Positions 26,718 to 35,934 of a stretch of 64,000 nt of DNA are shown piece by piece. Position 1 is the first letter of the stretch. The number at the start of each line of letters is the position of its first letter. A model generated the notes under the pieces. The model saw nothing but the letters and a program-made list of their open reading frames with translations, had not been told where the DNA came from and ran no database searches. This DNA comes from Camelimonas fluminis (GTDB lineage: Bacteria; Pseudomonadota; Alphaproteobacteria; Rhizobiales; Beijerinckiaceae): NCBI RefSeq assembly GCF_014656355.1, contig NZ_BNCG01000015.1, positions 2,948 through 66,947 on the forward strand. The letters run 5' to 3'. The position numbers were made by a program, and so were the translations under genes.

Positions 26718-27491
26718 ATGGATTTGGAACTGAACGGCAAGACGGCGCTCGTGACCGGATCGACCGCCGGCATCGGGCTGGCCATCGCAAAGCGGCTTGT
26801 GGCGGAAGGCGCGCACGTGATCATCTGTGGCCGTAACCGGCAGAAACTGGATTCGACCGCCGCCGGGGCAGGGGCGGTAGCCGTTCTCGCCGATCCGGCA
26901 ACCGCAGAGGGAGCTGCCGCGCTTGTCGCGGCGGTTCCGCAGGTCGACATCCTGGTCAACAATCTCGGCATTTATGAATCGAAGCCCTTCGCGGACATCA
27001 CCGATGATGACTGGCGGCGTTTCTTCGAGGTCAATGTGCTGTCCGGGGCGCGGCTGGCGCGGGCCTACTTCCCAGGGATGATCGCGCGAAATTGGGGGCG
27101 CATTATCTTCATCGCCAGCGACAGCGCCGTGATCGTGCCGCCCGACATGATCCACTATGGCATGACCAAGACCGCGCAACTTGCGATTGCACGCGGCCTT
27201 GCCGCCAGCACCAGGGGAACGCGGGTGACGGTCAACTCCGTCATGCCGGGGACGACGCGCTCAGAGGGCATCGTCGATTTCCTCAAAAGCGTGTCGGACA
27301 ATCCGGACGCGCCGGAAGCGGAGATCGAAAAAGCTTTCTTTGCAAAGGAGCGCCCGACGTCGCTCATCCAGCGCATGATCGAGCCCGAGGAGATCGCGGC
27401 GCTGGTGGCCTATGTCGCAAGCCCGCTTTCCGCCGCCACGAATGGCGCGGCGTTGCGCGTCGATGGCGGCATCACCCCGACGATCTTTTAG
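26718..27491 (+). CDS. Short-chain dehydrogenase/reductase
   Basis: A 257-residue NAD(P)-dependent oxidoreductase of the classical SDR type. The cofactor motif is TGSTAGIG (T-G-x3-G-x-G) in LVTGSTAGIGLAIAKRLV. NNLG is the structural motif in DILVNNLGIYES, and the catalytic Tyr/Lys pair is YGMTK in MIHYGMTKTAQLAIARG. The C-terminus GAALRVDGGITPTIF is typical. Start ATG 26718 has a strong GGGAGG site 8 bp upstream; the longer frame from 26583 is not needed. Substrate unknown. A hairpin with a T-rich tail follows at 27667-27699. Confidence 0.92.
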   Translation: MDLELNGKTALVTGSTAGIGLAIAKRLVAEGAHVIICGRNRQKLDSTAAGAGAVAVLADPATAEGAAALVAAVPQVDILVNNLGIYESKPFADITDDDWRRFFEVNVLSGARLARAYFPGMIARNWGRIIFIASDSAVIVPPDMIHYGMTKTAQLAIARGLAASTRGTRVTVNSVMPGTTRSEGIVDFLKSVSDNPDAPEAEIEKAFFAKERPTSLIQRMIEPEEIAALVAYVASPLSAATNGAALRVDGGITPTIF

Positions 27492-27666
27492 AGGAGAATT
27501 CACCGTGGCCGGGCACAGGCATCCCATCCCCTGCGGCTTCCTGATGCCGCCCGTCGCTCGCACTGGCGCGGTTGAATGATTGAACCGGCGTGACGGCGCC
27601 TTGCGCCACAGGTGATGGCGCTTTGCCCGGGGATAGCGTTGCCGTGCGGGCCGTGCTTTCGCCGGC

Positions 27667-27710
27667 GCCGGAAACACGCTTTGCAAGCGCGTTTCCGGCA
27701 TATTGTTTTC
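27667..27710 (+). terminator. Rho-independent terminator-like hairpin after SDR
   Basis: Arms GCCGGAAACACGCTT (27667-27681) and AAGCGCGTTTCCGGC (27685-27699) pair with one mismatch around a TGC loop, and ATATTGTTTTCC follows. It lies 175 bp after the SDR stop and 34 bp before the cyclase start, so it separates the two genes. Confidence 0.7.
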
Positions 27711-27732
27711 CATTCTTCGCTGGGAGGACGGG

Positions 27733-28983
27733 ATGGAAGCGATATCGCGAGCGACTCTATCTGCGCTGGCCGGGTGCGATGAGACGCGGCTTTCCGAGTT
27801 GGAGCGTCTCGGCATCCTGCGGCAGAGGAACGGGAGTTACCATTCAGGCGATGTCAGTTGCCTGCGCGTTGCCCTGGCCCTCAATGATGCGGGGATCAGC
27901 CTCGATACCCTGGCTGAGGGCCTGAGCCGCAAGGTGTTTTCACTGGATTTCGCCAGTCAGCTCATGTTCGAACCGGTCGCGCTGACCACGCGGTCGCTTG
28001 ATCGCGAGCTTCAGGCGGAAAACTTCGACCTCCCGACATTGAACCGGCTTCGGTCAGCCACGGGGCTTCCACAACTGTCGGATGACCAGGCGCCGCGGGA
28101 AGACGATATCGAGCTCATGCAGCAGCTTGCGGCGTGTCGCAGGCTCGGCGTGTCGGAAGAGGGGTTGGCGCGCGTTCTGCGCGTCTTCGGGCAAACGACG
28201 CGCCGGGCTGTTGACACCATGCGCGACCTGTTCCGTGGGGAAATCGAGGAACAGCTGCTGGGTTCAGGCCTGTCGCACGCCGAGATGCTGGAGATCGGCG
28301 CCCGCAAGCGGCTGGCCCTGCAACGGAGCGGCTTCAGAGGGCTGTTCCTGCTTCAGCGCCGACTGCTTGAGGAGGCGGTTTTCAACAATGTTGTCGCGCG
28401 AATACAGGACGCGTTCCGGGATGAAGGGCATGAGATCGCGACGGGGGAGGCCATGCCCGCCGTCGCCTTTGCGGATCTGACGGGGTTCACCAGTCTCACC
28501 GACATGATCGGTGACAGCAAGGCCGCCGAACAGGCGGCCGCGTTCGAGGCCTTCGCCCAGAAGATCGCTCTTGCTGTCGGCGGGCGGGTCATCAAGGCAT
28601 TGGGCGACGGGGTGATGATGCTGTTTCCGGACGCCGCCTGTGGCCTCGAAGCCTCGCTTCTCATGATCGAGGAACAGGAGAGGCATGGTTTGCCGCCGGT
28701 GCGGGTGGGACTGGCGACCGGCCAGATTGTGCCGCGCGACGGCGATATCTTCGGGCGCACGGTCAACCTGGCCGCGCGCATCTCGAACGTCGCGCAGGCC
28801 GCTGAGGTTCTCGCCTGCCCGGCGACCAGGACCTCCGCCCTGGCGATGCGGCCGTTGAGCTTTTCTTTCTCGGCGCTCAAGCCGGTCGGGCTGAAAGGGC
28901 TCCGCGAACCTGTCCCGCTCTTTTCCGTGCACCGGGCGGCTGCCGGAGACGGCGGTATGCCGGACCCCGAGGGCACGGGCTGA
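27733..28983 (+). CDS. Class III adenylate/guanylate cyclase
   Basis: A 416-residue cyclase that makes cAMP or cGMP. The N-terminal 70 residues look like a MerR-type winged helix-turn-helix or adenylate-cyclase regulatory domain (DETRLSELERLGILRQRNGS ... LNDAGISLDTLAEGL), followed by a helical linker. The catalytic domain starts near 240: metal-binding D248 in VAFADLTGFTSLTDMIGD and D292 in VIKALGDGVMMLFPD, then VGLATGQIVPRDGDIFGRTV and NLAARISNVAQ. Start ATG 27733 is chosen because GGGAGG precedes it; the frame is open to 27703. The C-terminus after 400 is disordered. Signal input unknown. Confidence 0.88.
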   Translation: MEAISRATLSALAGCDETRLSELERLGILRQRNGSYHSGDVSCLRVALALNDAGISLDTLAEGLSRKVFSLDFASQLMFEPVALTTRSLDRELQAENFDLPTLNRLRSATGLPQLSDDQAPREDDIELMQQLAACRRLGVSEEGLARVLRVFGQTTRRAVDTMRDLFRGEIEEQLLGSGLSHAEMLEIGARKRLALQRSGFRGLFLLQRRLLEEAVFNNVVARIQDAFRDEGHEIATGEAMPAVAFADLTGFTSLTDMIGDSKAAEQAAAFEAFAQKIALAVGGRVIKALGDGVMMLFPDAACGLEASLLMIEEQERHGLPPVRVGLATGQIVPRDGDIFGRTVNLAARISNVAQAAEVLACPATRTSALAMRPLSFSFSALKPVGLKGLREPVPLFSVHRAAAGDGGMPDPEGTG

Positions 28984-29145
28984 ACCGCCCCATTTTCGGC
29001 CAGACAATTGGCGTCAGCAGACAGGCTCAAGCACGGCTTGAGGGCAGACGTACGCCCCGTGACCCGAACCAGATAGCGCCGCGCTGGCAATGACGGGACC
29101 TGGCGTAGGGGGAACAGCCCCTACGTCGACAACCCGGTGAAAAAC

Positions 29146-29406
29146 TCAGTCCGGCTCATGGCGGTAAGACCGGTGCTTGTGTCCCTTGCACTTCATTTTC
29201 TCTACATACTCCCCGTGTTTCCACTTCCCCTTCACCCTGCAATCACCACGCCCGTAGTGGTCCCCATGTTCATACCGGGGAGCCTCCTGGCGCTCATACC
29301 AGCTTCCCTGATCGTCGTCGTTCTCCCAGGGATCCGCCAGGGCGCCGCCACCGAGGCACAGGGTCATGGCCAGACCGGCTGCGGCGGCGATGGGCAAGAG
29401 TTTCAT
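29146..29406 (-). CDS. Small secreted His/Lys-rich protein
   Basis: An 86-residue protein with a clear signal peptide (KLLPIAAAAGLAMTLCLGGG, cleavage after ALA) and a mature part of about 60 residues rich in His, Lys, Tyr, Glu and Asp (EHGDHYGRGDCRVKGKWKHG, then KMKCKGHKHRS). Two cysteines could form a disulfide. It resembles small periplasmic proteins of unknown function in alphaproteobacteria; metal binding is possible but not shown. It stands alone on the minus strand beside insertion-sequence debris. Confidence 0.72.
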   Translation of the reverse strand: MKLLPIAAAAGLAMTLCLGGGALADPWENDDDQGSWYERQEAPRYEHGDHYGRGDCRVKGKWKHGEYVEKMKCKGHKHRSYRHEPD

Positions 29407-29555
29407 AGTTTTGGTCCTTTTCGTCTCCCAGCCAGCAATCCTTACGCCTTCTCAAGGCAACTGTGTGGCCTGCCCAGATATCAGGGGTGGATCATTCTGC
29501 GTGGATTTCCGCAGTTTCAAGCGACCGGTCATCCCCGAATCCCACCAATGAGCGA
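29407..29555. other. Intergenic stretch, possible insertion-sequence end
   Basis: Around 29484-29510 the string GGGGTGGATCATTCTGCGTG resembles the repeated terminal sequences of IS21-family elements. Only one copy is seen and no transposase of that family is nearby, so this is a weak suggestion of a dead element end. Confidence 0.3.
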
Positions 29556-29720
29556 TCACAACGGTCTCGCCTGCTGCCCCACGTCCTGCCCCGGACAGCC
29601 GTGCTGATCGCGGACCGTGGCTACGACAGTTCGTGGTTTCGGGAGGAGCTTGCCGCGAGGGGCGTCATGCCCTGCATTCCTTCAAGCCGAAGCCGGAAAA
29701 CCCGGCGGGGTTTCCTTTGA
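29556..29720 (+). pseudogene. IS5-family transposase fragment
   Basis: About 55 codons matching the catalytic core of IS5-type DDE transposases: LLPHVLPRTAVLIADRGYDS, with the DRGYDS motif around the second Asp, followed by SWFREELAARGVMPCIPSSR. Neither the N-terminal domain nor the final Glu region is present, and no terminal inverted repeats are visible. It is a remnant of an old insertion, flanked by gene-free sequence up to 29824. Confidence 0.8.
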
Positions 29721-29824
29721 ACGCGACCGGGGGGCAAGGAGCCCCTCGTCGCCATACGCCAGTCGGGCCTTCCAAAACACGCTCGCATTCGTCGCCGCGG
29801 GTCGCGCGCGAACCGACCCGATTC

Positions 29825-32008
29825 CTAGTAATTTCCAACGCGGCACACCAGACCAACCCTTAAACTTACGCCCGGGTTCGCATTAATAATCATGGGAAAG
29901 ATGTCGCGTGAATACGACCTGCCATCAATGTCAGGGATAACGGATCGCGCCTCGCGGGCAACACATTCACACTGCTCCCTCGGCCGGTCATTACTACAGG
30001 TTCTGACGAACAGACTCTCACGCCCGTCCGTTGCCTGCCCGGCGTTCGCGCTTACATCGGCAATGGCCGCCAGCAGGACGCCCAGAAAAGGGTCAGCGCA
30101 AGTGATCGCTTTCACAGTCTCCTGTCCCTCAACATGGGTAGCCTGCCCTCCAGCCATGCTGCCAAGCATTTTCAACAGATCAGCGTCTCCGTACGCGGTT
30201 CCGAACACGGCGCGGTCGGCCGCCGTCACCATAGGGCGAAGCAACGCAAGGCGCTCCGCTGTTGATGAGGGCAGGCCGCATCCGCCGATGGCCTGATCGA
30301 CCACGCCGCCAAAGAAGCTCTGGGCGTCACCATTGAGGCGGGTCAGTTTGCCCGCAACAAGCGCCGCGACCAGTTCCCGCCGACCTGCCGGAATGGCCTC
30401 CTGGGGGATGCGGACGCCCTGCATGCGACGCAGGTGACGCGCTTCACGCTCGTCCGTGAGCTTGCGGGCGCCAGCCTCCCGGAGTGCGGCGAGCTTGCGC
30501 CCCGCTGCGGCCAGTGCTGCTTCCAGCGCGTCCGGGCGTGCAACGGCTGCTCCGCCGGCAATTGCCGCCGAGATTTTCTGTTCGATGGACCGAGCGTCAT
30601 CGAGACCATCGAGCTCAGGGCTCAGGGCTTTGAGAACCTGACCAGATTCCTTCGCAGCCTCAATGATGGCCAGCGCCTGCGCACGACTGGTTGGCAGGCT
30701 GCCTGGCCTGTGGACCCAAAAACCACTTCGGAACCCGTTAACATCGGCTTCCGAGACCCGTACATTAACGATGCCTTCAATCAATTCAGGGCGGTAGACA
30801 CTGCTCCGCGTAACAGCGCAATCCCGGGCATTTCGCAACAGCTCATCAAAGCGCGCGTCGGTCATCTCCCCAACTGTCGAGCCGAAGTATTTTTTGAACG
30901 TATCATCAGCAAAAGCCTCGGAAAGCGAAGCATCCTGCGCGTTGTATCCGCCAAGCCCGGTGAAATAGCGTGTTTTAAGGGCTCGCGCCTTACCCCAGGC
31001 TTCGTACCGGCGGGTTATCCAGTTCCTGTGGGTTTCGCACAATTCAAGGAACGGAGTGGCTGTCGTGGCCTCCCGGAACAAATATGCGGTCGAGCGGGAA
31101 AACGTAGAAAGCTGAAGAACATCGCGGCCAAAGCCATCCTTGAGCGAGCTGTTCCTGGTCACGGTGGCCATGAAGTGCCGCCCCCGCTCGCCCGCCGGCA
31201 CATCGATCCGCTCGATGCGCGCCTCACCAGATCTGTCCAAAACCAGGCCGTATTTGCCACCCATGTACGTGGAAGCCAGCTTTACGTCGAGAAACACCCC
31301 GTCAGTTACCGTCTGTCTCTCGGAAAACTCGAGCGACATACGCACCGTATCGACGGAACGGCTGTATACCGCGCCGTCCCAGCGTCCAACCAGACGGCTG
31401 ATCAATGCCCGGCGTTCGCCGTTCATACGATCTTCTTCGCTCACGGGACGCGGCATGGCGGCCCTGCGCTCCGCCGCTCGCCTGTCGGAGCCGGCCACGC
31501 GCTCCAGCCGCTCCTGTTCCTCCTTGTCGGTCGCGGCCTTTCTGCGTCGCGCTTCCTGGGACGCGTTCGATGCTGGCGCTGTCACTCCGCCAGGGAACTT
31601 GCCGTCTTTCGCGACGCGGACGCCCTGGCAGCGGACGCGATCCATTTTTCCTTCAATAATCCGCCCGCCCGCATCAATGCTTGCCGTGAAGCCGTAATGT
31701 GAATAGCCCGGGGCCGGAATGATCCATTCCACCGGTTTCGCTACCAACGTCCGCGATTCGACCGGGGTGTTTATCCTGATCGAGTAGGCGCCGGTTTTCA
31801 CGCGCGCGCCTCCATCCACTGGATAGAAAGTGAATATGCCGTCATGGCTGGCGTCTGGCCTGCGTGGTCCGATATCGATCGTAACGCCGACAACCTCAGG
31901 ACCGCAGTTGTAGGAACCTCGCCATTCCCCGTGCAAAAGGTCCTGCTGGGCAAGCGCCGCCACAGGCGCCCCCAAAAACAGAGCCGCCACAACTGCAAAT
32001 CGCACCAT
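29825..32008 (-). CDS. Large secreted protein of unknown function
   Basis: A 727-residue exported protein. The signal peptide is VRFAVVAALFLGAPVAALA-Q from a start at 32008 that has GGGGGG upstream; the frame extends to 32173 but lacks a better start. The first 130 residues contain LLHGEWRGSYNCGPEVVGVT, a domain type seen in secreted alphaproteobacterial proteins. A charged helical linker follows (about 140-200, Glu/Arg/Lys-rich), then a second W-x-G module (LVGRWDGAVYSRSVDTVRMS), a mixed central part and an Ala-rich helical stretch. The C-terminus is cysteine-containing (CSNDRPREQCECVAREAR). I do not recognise a family for the whole. It is likely periplasmic and monocistronic. Confidence 0.75.
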   Translation of the reverse strand: MVRFAVVAALFLGAPVAALAQQDLLHGEWRGSYNCGPEVVGVTIDIGPRRPDASHDGIFTFYPVDGGARVKTGAYSIRINTPVESRTLVAKPVEWIIPAPGYSHYGFTASIDAGGRIIEGKMDRVRCQGVRVAKDGKFPGGVTAPASNASQEARRRKAATDKEEQERLERVAGSDRRAAERRAAMPRPVSEEDRMNGERRALISRLVGRWDGAVYSRSVDTVRMSLEFSERQTVTDGVFLDVKLASTYMGGKYGLVLDRSGEARIERIDVPAGERGRHFMATVTRNSSLKDGFGRDVLQLSTFSRSTAYLFREATTATPFLELCETHRNWITRRYEAWGKARALKTRYFTGLGGYNAQDASLSEAFADDTFKKYFGSTVGEMTDARFDELLRNARDCAVTRSSVYRPELIEGIVNVRVSEADVNGFRSGFWVHRPGSLPTSRAQALAIIEAAKESGQVLKALSPELDGLDDARSIEQKISAAIAGGAAVARPDALEAALAAAGRKLAALREAGARKLTDEREARHLRRMQGVRIPQEAIPAGRRELVAALVAGKLTRLNGDAQSFFGGVVDQAIGGCGLPSSTAERLALLRPMVTAADRAVFGTAYGDADLLKMLGSMAGGQATHVEGQETVKAITCADPFLGVLLAAIADVSANAGQATDGRESLFVRTCSNDRPREQCECVAREARSVIPDIDGRSYSRDIFPMIINANPGVSLRVGLVCRVGNY

Positions 32009-32317
32009 CGTTGTCCCCCCCAAGCCCCAAACCACACCGACAATACATTGTTTGGCAACCAGGCGAGATGCCTGCTGATACGTGAAAAAAATCGCGAAAA
32101 TCATCAAAACGAGATCATCGCCGTCTTTTCCCGGCGCCCCTGGATTCTGCGCGGAGCTGTTTCCTGGCGGCATTTCCTGGCTGATGCGCGCGCCTGCCGG
32201 GGGGAGGGCTGACTGCGACGGTTTTTGCCTCCGACAAACCAGGCGCTCTGGCTTCTGTCTTCCTGTATGATGGTGCGATCGTGCGGAGCGAAGATTAGCC
32301 GCATCAGAGAACGGGAT

Positions 32318-33673
32318 ATGGCGACGATGAAAAGGCCGGCCAGTATGCGCACCGTAGCTTTTTGCCTCTCAACGGCCCTGGTCGCCCTTTCATTGTCCGT
32401 CGCGACGCGGAGCCAGGCGGCGCCTGTCCCGAAGCCCGACGACAACACCGTTACCGACGCTTATGTCTATCTGCTTGGACGCGCCCTTACGATCCGTCAG
32501 GAGCATATGGACCGGAAGGGAGAGGGCTTCGCCTACAACAAGATCAAATACAATCCGCTTGGGTCAGCCGATTTCGTCAATCCGAATTTTGACGTCGCCT
32601 ATCTCGAGGCCTGGTTCGCGGTCGACGACAAGACGCCGGTCATTCTCGAAGTGCCGGAGGTCAGGGGACGCTACTACACGGCGCAAATTCTCGACGAATG
32701 GGGAGAGGTGATCGCCAATATCAACGAGCGAACGTTCCCGACGAAGCCCTTCGGAAAGTTCGCTCTGGTCAAACCCGGATCGACCGTCAGGATTCCTGCT
32801 GACGCCGGTCGGATTGAATTGCATTCCAGCAAGGCGAAACTGCTCGGCCGCGTCGAGTTGAAGGGGGACCCGGACGGAGCAGTAAAGCTCCAGCACGCCT
32901 TCAGGGCGACCGGGACCGGCAAGCCCGCAATCAAGCCGCCTCCAGCCATTCCGATGTTCGACAATGCGACGCTGCTCGGAGCCGAGATCTTCGATGATGT
33001 CGACGCCAGACTCGGCAGCGCGCTGGATGTATCCCCCGTCGCGGCCGGGATGCAACAGAAGGTGCGCTCGGTTGCGGCCTATGTTGCCTCCGGCAAGGAG
33101 GCCCGTGCTGCGGTCGATGCGCAACTCAGGGCGTTCGTTCCGAAGTTCCGCAAGGACGCTTTGACCAGGAGCGCGCCTTATGTGAACCATTGGCTATGCG
33201 GAGCTTCTGGCGGCAATTATGGCGCCAACTACCAGATGCGCACAGCGGCAAACTACACCGGCATCTGGGCCAACAATCCTGCCGAAGCCGTCTATTTTCC
33301 AGCGACGCGCGATGCGAACGAAAAGCCACTCGACGGCAGCAGCAGCTATGTCATGCACTTCCCGGCCGATGGGCTGCCCGACAAGGTCGTCGACGCCTAC
33401 TGGTCGGTCATCCTGGTCGGCGTACCTGACTATCGTGTCGTGCCGAACCCGCTGAAACGCTACAATTTCAATAATCATTCCGCCCTGGTGAAAGAGGCGG
33501 ACGGTTCGTTGAAGATCGGCATCGGGCCGAAGCCGGTGGCGGGCGTTCCGGAGGCCAACTGGCTGCCTTCGGCAGAGGGCAAGCCCTTTTCGCTGACCTT
33601 CCGGACCTATGTGCCGAAGGAGCAGGTCAAGACATGCGAATGGACGCCGCCTCCAGTTACAAAGGTGGAGTGA
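32318..33673 (+). CDS. DUF1254/DUF1214 domain protein, secreted
   Basis: A 451-residue exported protein with a signal peptide (TVAFCLSTALVALSLSVATR ... AAP). The DUF1254 part comprises DAYVYLLGRALTIRQEHMD, NFDVAYLEAWFAVDDKTPVI and RYYTAQILDEWGEV. The C-terminal DUF1214 part includes VMHFPADGLPDKVVDAYWSV and VGVPDYRVVPNPLKRYNFNN. Such proteins are widespread in proteobacteria and their biochemical role is unsettled. Start ATG 32318 is chosen for the signal peptide (ATG 32327 is possible); the frame is open to 32225. Single gene. Confidence 0.85.
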   Translation: MATMKRPASMRTVAFCLSTALVALSLSVATRSQAAPVPKPDDNTVTDAYVYLLGRALTIRQEHMDRKGEGFAYNKIKYNPLGSADFVNPNFDVAYLEAWFAVDDKTPVILEVPEVRGRYYTAQILDEWGEVIANINERTFPTKPFGKFALVKPGSTVRIPADAGRIELHSSKAKLLGRVELKGDPDGAVKLQHAFRATGTGKPAIKPPPAIPMFDNATLLGAEIFDDVDARLGSALDVSPVAAGMQQKVRSVAAYVASGKEARAAVDAQLRAFVPKFRKDALTRSAPYVNHWLCGASGGNYGANYQMRTAANYTGIWANNPAEAVYFPATRDANEKPLDGSSSYVMHFPADGLPDKVVDAYWSVILVGVPDYRVVPNPLKRYNFNNHSALVKEADGSLKIGIGPKPVAGVPEANWLPSAEGKPFSLTFRTYVPKEQVKTCEWTPPPVTKVE

Positions 33674-33818
33674 GGCAGGCTGCGGGCTACAATTGTCCGC
33701 GGGACGATGACTGCCCCTGCGTCCCAGCGCGGGGCAGGCGGCCGGGTGTATCTGGATTCGCAGAAGAAACATTATGGAACTAATCGGCGCTTTGGCGGCT
33801 GTCTCAGGCAGCAGCCGG

Positions 33819-34535
33819 TCAGCTCCGTTCGTCCCGCAGCAACCCACCAGCTTTCGACAGGCCGCCACCCTTCACCGCGATCCAGATGACATGACGCGCG
33901 CCGCCACCCTTGCCATTGGCGCGCACACGCGCCTCTTCCACGCCGAAGCCGCCGCGCCGCAGGCGCCGGGTGAAGTCCTGATCGGGAGCGGATGACCATA
34001 CGGCGAGAATGCCCCCGGGGCGCAGCGCCACGGCAGCCCGGGCAATGCCAGCCGCGTCATAGAGACCGTCATTGCCCGGGCGTGTCAGCCCGCCGGGGCC
34101 ATTGTCGACGTCGAGCAAAATGGCGTCGAAGGCGCCCCGGCTGGCGCGGATGAGCTTCGCCACATCGCCTTCATGTATGCTGGCGCGCGGATCGGTCATG
34201 CTGGGGCCGAACAGTTCCGCCATTGGACCACGCGCCCAGGCGATCACCTCCGGAACCAGTTCGGCCACGACGATGCTGGCGTCAGGCCCGAATTTCTCCA
34301 GCGCCTCGCGGAGCGTGAAGCCCATGCCCAGCCCGCCGATCAGCACGCGCGGCCTGGGCCGCGCGCCGAGGCGTTCGCTCACAAGGCTGGCCAGCGCCTT
34401 TTCCGAACCGCTGAGGCGGCTGTTCATCAGTTCGGTCGCGCCAGACATGATGGAAAACTCGCCGCCACGCTGTTTCAGGCGGAGGTCTTCGCCGCCGGGA
34501 ACCTTCGCGGTGTCGAGCAGGGTCCAGGGGATCAT
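33819..34535 (-). CDS. Spermidine-synthase-like methyltransferase-fold protein
   Basis: A 238-residue protein with the Rossmann fold of spermidine synthases: RVLIGGLGMGFTLREALEKF is the S-adenosyl ligand loop, VVAELVPEVIAWARG the acidic second strand, and FDAILLDVDNGPGGLTRPGN carries the active-site loop. It lacks the N-terminal beta domain of full-length spermidine synthases, and the LLDVDNGP variant is typical of short bacterial SpeE-like proteins of unknown substrate. The start at 34535 (MIPWTLLDTAK) fits relatives; the frame is open to 34667. Single gene. Confidence 0.82.
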   Translation of the reverse strand: MIPWTLLDTAKVPGGEDLRLKQRGGEFSIMSGATELMNSRLSGSEKALASLVSERLGARPRPRVLIGGLGMGFTLREALEKFGPDASIVVAELVPEVIAWARGPMAELFGPSMTDPRASIHEGDVAKLIRASRGAFDAILLDVDNGPGGLTRPGNDGLYDAAGIARAAVALRPGGILAVWSSAPDQDFTRRLRRGGFGVEEARVRANGKGGGARHVIWIAVKGGGLSKAGGLLRDERS

Positions 34536-35001
34536 GGCGGGGCCTCGCCTTGCAGGTGACAGATTCGGATGATGATCCGGGGATATAGCGCCGGACACCC
34601 CAACAGGGCCAGTAGGGCGATCCCTGCCAGGCAAACGCCCGCTCGTGGCGTTGCGGCGCATCGCCAAACCTCCGGTAACCGGTTAGAAGCAGGCCGGTTT
34701 GGTGGTGCGGTTCCGGTCGTTGCATCCGCATGCTTCAGGCAAACGCGGGAATCAATGGGCCGCCATCAAGTCTTTGATTGGTTTGTTTCCGGATTTTGAC
34801 ATTGGAGCGACTGCCTGACGCCAACAGGGACCCACATTTCAGGTTCAATACGCCAGGGGCAATAACATGCTCCATTCGTCCACGAACGGCCATCTCCCAG
34901 GCTTTCCTGATCTGGCGCGGCTTCCATTGCATCGGAAAGCGCCTTCTTCAACAACATCCAGGCGCGGTTCTTCCGCCACACACCACAAGGCGCTTCCGGG
35001 T
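34536..35001. other. Intergenic stretch, nothing firm
   Basis: About 465 bp between the SpeE-like gene and the MYG1 homologue. A minus-strand frame at 34766-34981 (KKALSDAMEAAPDQESLGDG) has a somewhat protein-like composition but I cannot assign it. It must contain promoters for both divergent genes. Confidence 0.45.
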
Positions 35002-35934
35002 ATGCCCCCAGATTATCTCGTCACCCACTCCGGCGGCTTCCACGCTGACGAACTGATGTCCACCGTCATCCTGAGCCGCCTGTTTCCCGATGCGCGACTG
35101 GTCCGCAGCCGCGACAGGGAATGGACTACGCCCGGGGCTGATCGCATCATCTATGATGTCGGCGGTGTCTATGACGCCGACCTCCGCATTTTCGATCACC
35201 ACCAGCGCGGCGCCCCCCTGCGCGACGACGGCCAGCCCTACAGCTCGTTTGGCCTGATCTGGAAGCATTTCGGCCGCGACTACCTCCTGGCGTCTGGTGT
35301 GCCGGCGGCGCATGTGGAGGCCATTCACACCTCCTTTGACGCCGGCTTCGTGCTACCGGTCGACCTTGTCGACAATGGCGCGCTCAGCCCTTCCGTAGCG
35401 GGACCACTGCTGGCGGGCCTGACCTTGCCAGGTCTGCTGGAAAGCCTGAAACCTGTATTCGACGTCAACGATCCCGACGCCGATGATCGCGCCTTTCAGG
35501 GAGCGCTGACCATCGCACGCGCCTTCGTCGAAGCGCGGATCGGCCGTAGCGCCGCGAAGCTGCGCGCTGAAACGCTCGTGATGAATGCAATCCGGACGGC
35601 GGCTGACGGGCGCGTTCTCGAGTTGCCCATGGGCATGCCATATCGCCCCACGGTGGTGAAAGCCGGAGCCGATCATCTGCTGTTCGTGGTGCACCCCCGC
35701 GACAGGGACTGGTGCGTCAACGGCATCCGCAGGGCCGATGAGGGCTTCGAACTGAGGGCCGATCTGCCGGCGTCGTGGGCTGGTCTGACCAATGAAGAAC
35801 TGGAGCGCGCCTCCGGCGTCGCCGGCGCCCGTTTCTGCCACAACGGTCGCTTCATTGCCGCCGCCGCAAGCCGTGAGGCCGCCCTCGCGATGGCCGACAT
35901 CGCCGTTCGGGAGGCGCTTGAGACCACGGAATGA
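35002..35934 (+). CDS. MYG1-family protein (DHH-like exonuclease)
   Basis: A 310-residue homologue of eukaryotic MYG1, a predicted metal-dependent exonuclease of the DHH superfamily. Conserved motifs are VTHSGGFHADELMSTVIL near the start, an Asp in IIYDVGGVYDADLRIFDHHQ (the DHH-type metal site), FGLIWKHFGRDYL, a second Asp in VDLVDNGALSP, and the C-terminal CVNGIRRADEGFELRADLPA ... FCHNGRFIAAA region. The frame is open to 34867, but ATG 35002 directly precedes the conserved motif. In eukaryotes MYG1 acts on organellar RNA; a bacterial role in RNA metabolism is an inference. Confidence 0.9.
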   Translation: MPPDYLVTHSGGFHADELMSTVILSRLFPDARLVRSRDREWTTPGADRIIYDVGGVYDADLRIFDHHQRGAPLRDDGQPYSSFGLIWKHFGRDYLLASGVPAAHVEAIHTSFDAGFVLPVDLVDNGALSPSVAGPLLAGLTLPGLLESLKPVFDVNDPDADDRAFQGALTIARAFVEARIGRSAAKLRAETLVMNAIRTAADGRVLELPMGMPYRPTVVKAGADHLLFVVHPRDRDWCVNGIRRADEGFELRADLPASWAGLTNEELERASGVAGARFCHNGRFIAAAASREAALAMADIAVREALETTE

